Shown here piece by piece: positions 53,970-61,385 of a stretch of 61,385 nucleotides of DNA. Positions within the stretch are counted from its first letter, which is position 1. Each line of letters starts with the position of its first letter. The stretch comes from an uncultured Actinomycetes bacterium (GTDB taxonomy: Bacteria > Actinomycetota > Geothermincolia > Fen-727 > JACVIW01), in assembly GCA_937127245.1 (NCBI GenBank), contig CAKZLU010000046.1, positions 1 through 61,385 of the forward strand, given 5' to 3'. The position numbers and the translations under genes are program-made. The notes under the pieces are model-generated. The model ran no database searches. It was not told the origin of the DNA and saw nothing but the letters and a program-made list of their open reading frames with translations.

Positions 53970-55700
53970 CTAACCCGCACCATAGTCATAAAGACTTATC
54001 TCGAAGCACGCGCCGTTTTTATTGTACGCTCGTATGTTCCCACCGTAAACGCGGGAAATGCGAAGCGCCGTTGCAAGACCTATTCCTGTTTCCCCCGTTT
54101 TGCCTCTTTTATAGAAAGGCGTAAATATCTTTTCCAGGTCCTCTTCGGGCATTCCAGAGCCATTGTCTCGTATAAGATAACGATGGAACCCCTCGCCCGA
54201 CTCGAGCAGTCTTATCTCGATTAATGGATCAGAGCTGTCGTTGTGTTTTATTGCGTTGGAAATGATGTTTGAGAAAAGCTGATAAATTTGCGTCTTATTG
54301 GCAGTAATGGTGTCCAGTTCGTCTGTTTCTATTCTAATATTGCGCCTTTCGATTTCTTCGCTTTTCTCTTCCTGGATTTTTTTGATGATCTCCGAAATTT
54401 CAACAATGTCAACATCTCTGGGTTTCTGCCCCGCCTGGGCGAGCTCGAGAATCCCGTCAATCAGAGAGAAGGCCCTTTTAACATTGTCATTCATCACAGA
54501 AGATAGTTTTTCTATGTTTTCCGTTGTTTCACTGGTTACAGGTGATTTGAGGATTTTTACTATCGTCTCATTTGCGAGAGACACAGCTGTCAGTGGGCTT
54601 TTCAAATCGTGAGAAACGGTGTGCGCGTACATATCAAGCTCCGCATTTATCCTTTTAAGTTCCTCGAGGGCGAACTTATGTTCAGTTATGTCGTGAAACG
54701 TGAGGAGATATCCGAGCGGTCCTCTTTTTGACGGTACAGAGCGCATCCGCGCCTCATATACTTTATATTCCCTACCTATCTGCAGCTCTACCTGCGTGCC
54801 ATCTGGGAGGGGTGAACCTCGGGCAAACTCGATTATCGAAGGATATGAAGCGAATACTTCATCGAGGTTTTGCCCCACGACTTTCTTCAGGCTCAAGCCT
54901 GCGAGAGCCTCAGCGGCAGGATTCATGTCAACAACAGAGCCCCTCGAATCAATTACTATCATAGCGTCCGGGATATTTTCAAAGAGTACATTCCGGGCGA
55001 TAGGGACGACCTCGAGAAGCTGATACCTGAAGACGGCGAAGATCAGGAAGATTCCTGATATGGTGAACCAAACTGGTGTTATGTCCATGCCGCCGAAGGT
55101 CTCCGGTGATAGACCGTACATGAAGTTCCATATCCAAGGAAGCAGCGCCGCCACCAACACAAGGAGAGCCTGTTTGGAATATGTTTTTGGCCCGGAGAAG
55201 ACGGCGCGAATGAGGAGGACAACGCCGGCGGCAAGGAGTGAATATGCGTACACTGACTGGACCCAGTACCACGGACCGTGATGGAAGATCCCAACAATCC
55301 CTGCCCAGGTCTTCTCGAGTTCGATTTCACGCCAGAGTAGTTTATGCCAGTGGTTTGTCGCAGCCATGGCGACTGCCACAAAGGGGATGACGAAAAGAAG
55401 CGCCAACCTCCTCGGGGTAACCCACCAGTCTTTTCTCGTGAATCTCAAGACAACGAGTAGGAACAGAACCGGGGTGCTCTGTGCCACTATATACTGGATG
55501 ACGGACCAATATATTTTCATCTCTCGGGTCGTGACCACTCCCTCAAGCGCAGAGCCGAGAGACCATAGAGCAAGCGCGAACAGCAGGTACATCATCTCAG
55601 TGGATGCAGGTGCCCTGCGGTGTCGGTACGCATATAGACCAAGGATGGTCGATACTAAAACTGAAACACTAAGTGGAATTACGTAAATGTTGAACTGCAA
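53970..55700 (-). CDS. Sensor histidine kinase, 7TM-PAS-HisKA-HATPase
   Basis: A membrane-bound two-component sensor. Seven hydrophobic segments (about 1-235) match the N-terminal 7TM sensor region seen in other kinases; a PAS domain (about 245-345: VIDSRGSVVDMNPAAEAL, LLTFHDITEHK), then the phosphoacceptor His364 in YAHTVSHDLKSPLTAV, and the ATPase with N box QLFSNIISNAIKHN, G box IRDNGSGMPEEDLEKIF and the later GIGLATALRISR. No response-regulator gene is next to it, so it is an orphan kinase in this window. The signal is unknown. Confidence 0.92.
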   Translation of the reverse strand: MQFNIYVIPLSVSVLVSTILGLYAYRHRRAPASTEMMYLLFALALWSLGSALEGVVTTREMKIYWSVIQYIVAQSTPVLFLLVVLRFTRKDWWVTPRRLALLFVIPFVAVAMAATNHWHKLLWREIELEKTWAGIVGIFHHGPWYWVQSVYAYSLLAAGVVLLIRAVFSGPKTYSKQALLVLVAALLPWIWNFMYGLSPETFGGMDITPVWFTISGIFLIFAVFRYQLLEVVPIARNVLFENIPDAMIVIDSRGSVVDMNPAAEALAGLSLKKVVGQNLDEVFASYPSIIEFARGSPLPDGTQVELQIGREYKVYEARMRSVPSKRGPLGYLLTFHDITEHKFALEELKRINAELDMYAHTVSHDLKSPLTAVSLANETIVKILKSPVTSETTENIEKLSSVMNDNVKRAFSLIDGILELAQAGQKPRDVDIVEISEIIKKIQEEKSEEIERRNIRIETDELDTITANKTQIYQLFSNIISNAIKHNDSSDPLIEIRLLESGEGFHRYLIRDNGSGMPEEDLEKIFTPFYKRGKTGETGIGLATALRISRVYGGNIRAYNKNGACFEISLYDYGAG

Positions 55701-56140
55701 TTCACACCGCCCCGGTATTGATTAACGGCTATTAGACTCTTCCGCTTTGCATTAGCCCGCCTCTTCCTTTTCCTATTGAAATAGCATAACGTTTTTTTCG
55801 CCGAGGCTGAACAGCGGCCGGAGTATGTTGGTTTTTCTTATCAAGTAGCCAGGAACAACGTACCCGCGAGATACCCTCCGTCTTATTGCTGATTGAGCAA
55901 AATTATATATTTATATGTTCAAACATTATTATTTTCTTCAATTGAATGCAATTTCCCTCGATGGTTTCCCGAAACCATAAACCGCATCTCTTCTCTCTAT
56001 CTGTCCATTACGCTTTCGCAGTCGTGGACCACTTCCGACCTGCACGGACGGCGTAACGACTTCTCTTCCCCGTCTTTCTATTACACTTTCGTGGCCGTGG
56101 AGGATCGGGACGCTCAAGTGCTGGTATTATTTCCTAAAAG
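55701..56140. other. AT-rich gap before the SRPBCC gene
   Basis: 440 bp. The part around 55900-55940 is very AT-rich. No protein gene or RNA recognised; the open frame at 55893-56144 is not supported by composition or ribosome site. Confidence 0.35.
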
Positions 56141-56658
56141 TTGAGCCGGATACAGCAGATATGTATTGCGGCGGTATTGGGATTTCCGAGGGAGAAGAGT
56201 GGCGCCATCAAAACGAAAACTATACGCCTTCGGGGTGAGTACAGGATAAACGCGCCAAGCGAAAAGATTTATGAGATTCTCACAGATTTCGAGAGGATAC
56301 CCGAGCGTTTCCCGGAAGTGGCGAAGGAAGTGAGATACCTTAAACGGGACGGCAACCGCTTCGTTGTTGAGGCCGAGAGCAAGGCATTTATGGGGAGCGG
56401 GACATTCAAGGTCCGAATGGGGGGGAACTAAACCCGCCTGAACGTTTTACCTCGAGGGACACCTCCTCACTTGGCGCGGAGCACGAGCCAGTAACTTTGG
56501 AAGAGGTACCCGGCGGGACTTTCTTCCATTGCTCAAACGATGTAGAGATAGAAAGCCGTGTGTGCCGCATCCTTGGCAACCTGCTCATAAAGCGTGTGGC
56601 GCTTCGGTGTTGGGAAAGAGCGGTGGTCAGCAAAATTCGCAGTATGCCGGAAGAGTGA
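56141..56658 (+). pseudogene. SRPBCC/polyketide-cyclase-like gene broken by a frameshift at a G7 tract
   Basis: The first frame (56141-56431) encodes RLRGEYRINAPSEKIYEILTD, then DFERIPERFPEVAKEVRYLKRD, an SRPBCC (START-like ligand-binding) fold, and stops after FKVRMGGN. In the -1 frame, straight after the run of seven G (56419-56425), the same fold continues as ELNPPERFTSRDTSSLGAEH, EPVTLEEVPGGTFFHCSN and KRVALRCWERAVVSKIRSMPEE, ending at TGA 56656-56658. The G7 is placed so that the 0-frame codons are GGG GGG preceded by G, the X XXY YYZ pattern of a -1 slip site. A sequencing or assembly homopolymer error, a real one-base loss, or programmed slippage would all fit. The start is also unclear (TTG 56141). 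Confidence 0.75.
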
Positions 56659-56732
56659 AACATGGTATTGGCACCTCCACACTTCCTAGCCGACGCGCTG
56701 ACATCTATGACATATGTCGTATAATTACTCAT

Positions 56733-56820
56733 GGAGGGATGGCAGAGTGGACTATTGCGGCGGTCTTGAAAACCGTTGAGCCGCAAGGCTCCGGGGGTTC
56801 GAATCCCTCTCCCTCCGCCA
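56733..56820 (+). tRNA. tRNA-Ser (anticodon UGA), CCA encoded
   Basis: GGAGGGA (56733-56739) pairs with TCCCTCC (56810-56816); G discriminator and CCA follow (56817-56820). The anticodon loop CTTGAAA gives UGA. The variable arm is long, as in serine tRNAs. It lies between the broken SRPBCC gene and the truncated propeller gene; tRNA genes are common integration sites, but no att duplication was seen. Confidence 0.95.
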
Positions 56821-57156
56821 GAATACTGTTTGAAGTGACGTGCCTTTGTTGATGACTGTGGTGAGAACCCAGGGCGGGTCCCCACGCGACGGCATCAAGC
56901 CACTTAGTCTGTTGCGAAAAGGGACCAGAGTTTCTAACTCTTTTCAATCCAGGACAGAAAATCAAGTTCCAATCTTTACTTTGGCTTACGGAGCGTGGGG
57001 TGGGTGAGAATCCCTCGCTTTTGCTACTCGAAAATGGCTTGTGCGCCACTGGCTCTTCGCGACATTGGTCATTATCTTACAAAACAATTCAGAGTGACAT
57101 TGCAGCGGTCTTGCAGATGCGTTGTAGGCAATTCCGGTCGTCTTATTGAACAATAG
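56821..57156. other. Region between tRNA-Ser and the truncated propeller gene
   Basis: 336 bp with no gene. The missing N-terminal part of the propeller protein would be expected here but is absent: the frame is stopped by a TAG at 57154-57156 and starts in the middle of a repeat. This is the likely site of a deletion or recombination next to the tRNA. Confidence 0.4.
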
Positions 57157-59055
57157 AACTGGCTAGCCGAGATAGGCGGCGAGTCAAGAGAGCGCATCGC
57201 CGCGCTGAACGCTACAACCGGTGAGGTGCTTCCGTGGAATCCCGGGGCGGACTATCTTGTGAGAGCGATTGTTGTATCTGGCTCGACCGTTTATATAGGT
57301 GGTTTTTTTGACTACGTGGGTGGCGAACCAAGAAGCCGTATTGCCGCGATTGATTCCACGACGGGGGAAGTGCTCGATTTTAATCCTCAACCTGATGGTG
57401 ATGTAAATGCGATTGCCCTATCAGGTTCCACTCTCTATGTGGGAGGAGCATTCCGCGAGATCGGCGGTCAAACCAGACGTGGAATCGCCGCTTTAGACAC
57501 GACAACCGGCAACGTTCTTGATTGGTACCCGGGCGATTCCAGCGGCTGGGTCGAAACGCTTGTGGTCTCCGGCTCGACTGTTTATGCGGGCAGATACTTC
57601 ATGCAAATCGGCGCCGTTACAAGGAATTATCTTGCCGCTATAGACGCAAACACAGGGGCGGTTCTTGACTGGAACCCGAGACCCAACGGCATGGTTCAGA
57701 GACTCGCGCTCTCTGGGACTACGCTTTATGCGGGTGGAGAGTTCACCAGGGTCGGCACCGTGGCACGCAATAGGATAGCGTCGGTAAGCGTGACCACCGG
57801 GGAAGTCTTATCCTGGGACCCGTGCGCAAACGGAAAAGTGGAGGCGGTTGCGGTTTCCGGTTCGACCGTTTACGCCGGTGGAAATTTTACCTGCATCGGG
57901 GGTCGCCCGAGGCAGAATCTTGCGGCGATTGACCTGAAGACAAATAAGCTGACCTCGTGGAACCCGCGGGCGGAAGACCAGGTGCGCGCGCTTGCTGTTT
58001 CGGGGTCCACTGTTTATGCGGGAGGTTTCTTTTATGATATCGGTGGTGTGGCTCGGAAGTACATAACGGCGATCGACGCCTCTACCGGTAAGGCGACCTC
58101 CTGGGATGCCAAAGCGAATAGTTTTGTTCTTGCTGTCAAAGTCTCCGGGTCGAATGTGTACGCCGGAGGGTGGTTCACGCAGATCGGCGGGAAAACGAGG
58201 AAGTACATAGCGGCGATCGACGCCTCTACCGGTAAGGCGACCTCCTGGGATGCCAAAGCGAATGATTCGGTTTACTCGATGGCTCTTTCTGGCTCAACCC
58301 TTTATGTGGGCGGCGAGTTCACCTCAATAGGTGGAAAATTGAGAAGTCGCGTTGCGGCTTTGGACGTTTCTACTGCCGCCGCTAAATCGTGGAATCCGGG
58401 CGCGAACGACCAGGTAAACGTGATTGCCATATCCGGTTCGACTGTTCATATTGGGGGGGATTTCACTTCTGTTGGCGGCAAAACAAGAAATCATATCGCC
58501 GCCCTCGATGCGTCAAGCGGTCAGGTAAGATCATGGAACCCGAACGCGAGCCATCCGGTGAAAGCCATTGCCATCTGCGGGCAAAACGTATTTGTCGGCG
58601 GATATTTTAACACAATTGGCGGACAGTCAAGGTACTATCTTGCCTGCCTGGATGCGTCCTCAGGTCAGGCAAAAGCATGGAACCCGGACGTTGATGGCTC
58701 CGTTCACGCGATCCGAGTTTACGAATCGAGTGTTTATGTCGGCGGGTTCTTTTACTTTGTTGGCAGTTATTGCACTTTGGGTTTCGTGCGTTTCGATGGG
58801 ATCGAACCCTATATTTCATCGATTTCTCCCACATCCGCGGCCGTAGGCTCGACGGTAACAATATCGGGAAGCGCATTCGGCTCATCCCGTGGCTCATCAT
58901 ATGTGAAGTTCGGAAGCGTGAAGGCATCCTCCTATTCCTCATGGTCAAACACGCAGGTGAAAGTGAAGGTTCCATCAGGTGTATCAGGAAAGGTAAACGT
59001 GACTGTCACCACATCTGGAGGAACGTCAGCCGGAGTCCCCTTCACCGTGAAGTGA
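57157..59055 (+). CDS. Beta-propeller-repeat protein with IPT/TIG domain, 5'-truncated
   Basis: A surface-type repeat protein. Eleven full repeats of about 48 residues (core SGSTVYAGGFF..IGG..R..IAAIDASTG..LSWNP) are followed by an IPT/TIG domain (about the last 80 residues: SSISPTSAAVGSTVTISG, GVSGKVNVTVTTSGG). The reading frame has no proper start: immediately after a TAG (57154-57156) it begins inside a repeat (NWLAEIGGESRERIAALN), so the N-terminus and any signal peptide are lost. The GTG at 57226 is the first possible start. Probably non-functional as an exported protein, although long and intact downstream. A perfect palindrome follows the stop. Confidence 0.85.
   Translation, partial: NWLAEIGGESRERIAALNATTGEVLPWNPGADYLVRAIVVSGSTVYIGGFFDYVGGEPRSRIAAIDSTTGEVLDFNPQPDGDVNAIALSGSTLYVGGAFREIGGQTRRGIAALDTTTGNVLDWYPGDSSGWVETLVVSGSTVYAGRYFMQIGAVTRNYLAAIDANTGAVLDWNPRPNGMVQRLALSGTTLYAGGEFTRVGTVARNRIASVSVTTGEVLSWDPCANGKVEAVAVSGSTVYAGGNFTCIGGRPRQNLAAIDLKTNKLTSWNPRAEDQVRALAVSGSTVYAGGFFYDIGGVARKYITAIDASTGKATSWDAKANSFVLAVKVSGSNVYAGGWFTQIGGKTRKYIAAIDASTGKATSWDAKANDSVYSMALSGSTLYVGGEFTSIGGKLRSRVAALDVSTAAAKSWNPGANDQVNVIAISGSTVHIGGDFTSVGGKTRNHIAALDASSGQVRSWNPNASHPVKAIAICGQNVFVGGYFNTIGGQSRYYLACLDASSGQAKAWNPDVDGSVHAIRVYESSVYVGGFFYFVGSYCTLGFVRFDGIEPYISSISPTSAAVGSTVTISGSAFGSSRGSSYVKFGSVKASSYSSWSNTQVKVKVPSGVSGKVNVTVTTSGGTSAGVPFTVK
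58055..58263 (+). repeat. Nearly identical 65-nt intragenic repeats in the propeller gene
   Basis: 58055-58119 and 58199-58263 match at 64 of 65 positions, 144 nt (48 codons) apart. Neighbouring repeats of the protein differ much more at the DNA level, so this pair was duplicated or converted recently. Confidence 0.9.
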
Positions 59056-59060
59056 GAAAC

Positions 59061-59113
59061 CACCTAAAAAATGCAAAAATGGTGCCAGGCACCTTTTTTG
59101 CATTTTTTAGGTG
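59061..59113. repeat. 53-bp palindrome with GGTGCCAGGCACC core
   Basis: Perfect 19-bp arms (59061-59079 and 59095-59113) flank a second palindrome, GGTGCC-A-GGCACC (59081-59093), with only one T-T mismatch in the whole structure. It lies right after the stop of the propeller gene. A related element is at 60025-60057. The length and core are of the REP/mini-mobile palindrome type; it could also end transcription. Confidence 0.85.
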
Positions 59114-59271
59114 TGATTTTGGTTGGGCGGTTTGATTTTTCGGTGGTGAGAGGAAAGCGGTTTTGTGCCTATTATTTTAGGCATCTTGTGTGGTGAGGTT
59201 GCACCAAGCGAGGGCGAAGAAGCTGGTGAATTCCCTAGAAGGGATTTTTCTGGCGGATGGTTACCCGATAC

Positions 59272-59715
59272 TTAGACAGCCCTTGGAAGCGCTGATTGGG
59301 CATTTGCGAGACCCTCAAGCAGCAGATGTGCGCTTGTGGGATTGGTTGCAAGGGGCACGTTATGCACGTCACACACTCGCAGAAGAGCAGAGATGTCAGG
59401 CTCATGGGGTTGGGCTGTCAGTGGGTCCCTGAAGAAGATGACCATGTCAACCTCGCCACTCGCTATTAGACCTCCAATCTGAAGGTCGCCCCCTTGAGGT
59501 CCTGATAGAAGGCGCTTTATGTCAAGACCCGTGTTCTCGGCTACCATTTGGCCTGTAGATTTTGTGGCAACAAGTGTGCAGCGCGAAAGGGTTTGACGGT
59601 GCTGATTTGCAAACATCACGATATCCACTTTGCGCGCATCGTGAGCGATCAGCGCAACGACCGCCTTTTCTTTGCGCTTACTTCTCTTCGGAGTAGCCAC
59701 CGTCTTATGTTCCAT
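59272..59715 (-). CDS. mgsA: Methylglyoxal synthase
   Basis: Turns dihydroxyacetone phosphate into methylglyoxal and phosphate in the cytosol, a bypass used when phosphate is short. The 147-residue protein has [44 protein letters not shown] and [17 protein letters not shown], which match the family, including the catalytic Asp region in GGD. ATG at 59715 with GAGGAGGTG upstream. N-terminal 13 residues are an Arg/Lys-rich extension. A separate, apparently intact gene in the decaying region. Confidence 0.9.
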   Translation of the reverse strand: MEHKTVATPKRSKRKEKAVVALIAHDARKVDIVMFANQHRQTLSRCTLVATKSTGQMVAENTGLDIKRLLSGPQGGDLQIGGLIASGEVDMVIFFRDPLTAQPHEPDISALLRVCDVHNVPLATNPTSAHLLLEGLANAQSALPRAV

Positions 59716-60416
59716 TTTTTCACCTCCTCTCTAATGTTCTTTTCCCCGTCAAGTTTAGTGCCTCAGGGTTAACGTTTGGTTATTAGAAGGTTAAGCCTTG
59801 TCAAAATTGCAAGTCGATGATTAAGACGCGCACTGGCAATCAGTTTATTTAAACAATTTTCTGAAGCGCTTTGCCTAATCTCACCAGGCACCCGGGGGGC
59901 GGGATATGACTGTGTTTCTCGGCGTTACAGGAGGAGACTCCGGCTGCTTGATGCTTTTCAATGATCTCAAGCATCATCACAACGAGTGTCGAAGCGATTA
60001 GCGGAAGATGAAAAACAGTGAAAAATGCAAAAACGGTGCCTGGCACCAAATTTGCATAACTGGGCAGAAGTAGTACTTTTTCGTGGAATGGTGTCCCAGA
60101 TCAATTCACGGCGTAGAAACATGACTGAAGCTTATTGAGTACCCGACTTACTTTCTATACAACGCGCATCTGCAAGACGTTTGTGGGATGAGTGATGGAA
60201 TGTACGTGTTAGTCGCAAACGTCCCGACTGCTTCAGAAATTTGAAATATCAAATGTGGGTATCACCTGCGGATATTGAGTAGGTCACAGCAGGAAACTAA
60301 GAGAGATTGCACACCACTGAAATGACTCTTTGTTCTGAAACCCAATTTCAATCGAAAGCAGGCGATTCAGTTGCTTATGATTCTTGCGTTCATATGGCAA
60401 AGAAGAATCCAAAAAA
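59716..60416. other. Gene-free stretch right of mgsA
   Basis: 701 bp with no protein or RNA gene recognised. It holds a second palindromic element (60025-60057). The short frame at 59849-60049 begins inside that palindrome and is not a gene. Confidence 0.4.
60025..60057. repeat. GGTGCCTGGCACC palindrome, second copy
   Basis: Core GGTGCC-T-GGCACC (60035-60047) with short ATGCAAA/TTTGCAT arms (60025-60031 and 60051-60057). It shares its core and flanking GCA/AAA bases with the element at 59061-59113, so they belong to one family. Confidence 0.75.
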
Positions 60417-60647
60417 CTAGGGATAAGTATTAATAGTTGAAATATATACAATCAATTCTATAAATGCGAGTGGTAAGCCAATGATATCCAGGATTAACCC
60501 GGCTTTTCCCACAGACAAGCCAGTTCTTGTGGGATCTTCCTCAATTCTACGCGTCCCAACAAAGTAAAAGACAATCGCCAAGATTCCAGGAACCATGCCT
60601 AAGTAAAAAGACACTACTGAAACAATCCCCAGAACCAGACTTGCAGT
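60417..60647 (-). pseudogene. Remnant of a DUF4190-like small membrane protein gene
   Basis: The C-terminal part encodes VPGILAIVFYFVGTRRIEED and PTRTGLSVGKAGLILDIIGLP, typical of DUF4190-type proteins of two transmembrane helices. Upstream, TASLVLGIVSVVSFYLGM continues the family match in frame to about 60647, but no start codon lies before a stop and the match ends there. The gene has therefore lost its 5' end, most likely to the insertion sequence just to the right. GTG (60614) is a possible but poor start. Confidence 0.6.
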
Positions 60648-60659
60648 GCAGAAGTCATC

Positions 60660-61385
60660 TGTTTTAGTGTTTTAGTCACGAGCCTACCGGACAGCCACCC
60701 GTCCCCGTTGGGCATCTCTTCCGGCGCTAGGCCGCCTCTTTCTTCACCTCCTTATCCTTTCTCCTCGCCTTGATCTTTGCAACGTCTTTCTTGGCTTTGG
60801 TGAACGTCTCGTAGGGCTTCCGTCCCTGGTTGCGGTAGCCGCGGTGCGGTCGCTCGTAGTTGTAGTGGTTAAGCCAGGCGTCCAGGTCGGTCTGCAGTTC
60901 CTCGACTGAGGCATAGAACTTCTTTCTGAAAGCCTCTCTGAAGAACTCGTCGAGGATTGTGCGGTGGAAGCGCTCGACGAAACCGTTGGTCCTGGGCGAC
61001 TGCACCTTGGCGAGCCGGTGCTCGATGTCGTTCAGGGCCAGGAACAACTCGTAGTGGTGGCGCTCCAGGCGGCCCCTGAACTCGGTGTCCCTGTCGGTGA
61101 GGATCGCCTCGATCTTCAGGCCTTCTGCCTCGTAGAACGGCAGGACACGGTCGTTCAAGATGTCCGCCGAGCAGATCGGCACCTTGGCGGTGTAGAGCTT
61201 GGCGAAGGCGAACGGGCTGAAAGTGTCAACCACGACCTGCATGTAGAGCCGGCCGACGCCCTTCAGCGTACCCACGTAAAAGGTGTCCTGGCACAAGAGG
61301 TATCCGGGATAGAGGCTCTCCACGTGCCTTTCTGAGTATTCGGGGTTGTGCTTCTCAAGCAAGCGTATCTGCTCCTCGGACAGCT
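60660..61385 (-). mobile_element. IS481-like insertion sequence (left end in window)
   Basis: A TG-starting boundary at about 60660 is inferred from the break in the DUF4190 match and the transposase gene to its right. The right end is outside the window, so inverted repeats and target duplication could not be checked. Confidence 0.5.
60727..61385 (-). CDS. IS481-family transposase (5' end outside window)
   Basis: A DDE/integrase-core transposase. The frame is open to the window edge, where it continues (LSEEQIRLLEKHNPEYSE). Catalytic residues are seen in CQDTFYVGTLKG (D1), AILTDRDTEF (D2) and TNGFVERFHRTI (E), with the C-terminal LNHYNYERPHRGYRNQGRKP block. The tail is Lys-rich. It ends about 70 nt from the inferred left end of the element. 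Confidence 0.9.
   Translation of the reverse strand, partial: LSEEQIRLLEKHNPEYSERHVESLYPGYLLCQDTFYVGTLKGVGRLYMQVVVDTFSPFAFAKLYTAKVPICSADILNDRVLPFYEAEGLKIEAILTDRDTEFRGRLERHHYELFLALNDIEHRLAKVQSPRTNGFVERFHRTILDEFFREAFRKKFYASVEELQTDLDAWLNHYNYERPHRGYRNQGRKPYETFTKAKKDVAKIKARRKDKEVKKEAA

Noticed and set aside
56529-56852. 107-codon frame across the tRNA-Ser gene
   Set aside because: Spans a tRNA and the SRPBCC remnant in another frame; no start site.
57226-59055. CRISPR-like array from regular DNA repetition
   Set aside because: The periodicity is coding (about 48 codons), the units vary, and no spacers or cas genes exist.
59849-60049. Small minus-strand frame near the second palindrome
   Set aside because: Begins inside the palindrome; product has no family or composition support.

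Overview
The window is a chromosomal fragment of a bacterium. Four tandem WYLAEG-type surface repeats, DUF4446 next to pheA and serS, a PatA/LpxL-like acyltransferase, paired phasin-like proteins and GTG/TTG starts with strong AGGAGG-type sites together suggest a deep-branching, uncultivated, probably anaerobic Actinomycetota lineage (Aquicultoria/Geothermincolia-like). That placement is inference from recalled family distributions, not a computed phylogeny. No rRNA is present; two tRNAs are (Leu-CAG, Ser-UGA).

Layout. (1) 1-5.6 kb: end of a surface repeat protein, rmlC and rmlD (dTDP-rhamnose) split around two plus-strand genes for envelope proteins. (2) 6.0-10.9 kb: a minus-strand acetone carboxylase operon acxA-acxB-acxC with textbook ribosome sites. 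(3) 11.5-29.7 kb: a large Wzx/Wzy-type polysaccharide locus. Two plus-strand genes (GT4 and the initiating polyprenyl-phosphate sugar transferase) face a long, tightly packed minus-strand run of glycosyltransferases, acyltransferases, methyltransferases, a Wzy-like polymerase, a flippase with a very large cytosolic insertion, a translationally coupled lipoprotein hydrolase, and a Wzz/BY-kinase whose P-loop is destroyed. (4) 30-37.3 kb: a carbohydrate module with a GT4-toroid fusion, a GH94 phosphorylase, a xylose-isomerase-like TIM barrel, a zinc-ribbon membrane protein and a GH43-like propeller. (5) 37.7-46 kb: poorly characterised envelope proteins, two phasin-like paralogs, a KGG stress peptide, a YbaK deacylase and tRNA-Leu. 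(6) 46.2-49.0 kb: larE-larB-larC for the nickel-pincer cofactor, without larA. (7) 49.3-55.7 kb: DUF4446, pheA, serS, an HTH-ferredoxin protein and a 7TM-PAS histidine kinase. (8) 56.1-61.4 kb: a decaying zone with a frameshifted SRPBCC gene, tRNA-Ser, a 5'-truncated propeller protein, dispersed GGTGCC(A/T)GGCACC palindromes, mgsA, a truncated small membrane gene and an IS481-like transposase at the edge.

How the genes fit together: regions 1, 3 and 4 are largely about making, exporting and remodelling surface glycan (rhamnose supply, Wzx/Wzy assembly, a phosphorylase-centred sugar module). Acetone carboxylase would yield acetoacetate, and the phasin-like pair may point to a carbon-storage polymer, but no PHA synthase is in view. 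The most distinctive signals are the kinase-dead BY-kinase together with the loop-bearing flippase, the GT-toroid/GH94/TIM-barrel operon, the larEBC set with an Fe-S-type LarE, and a G7 slip site in the SRPBCC gene.
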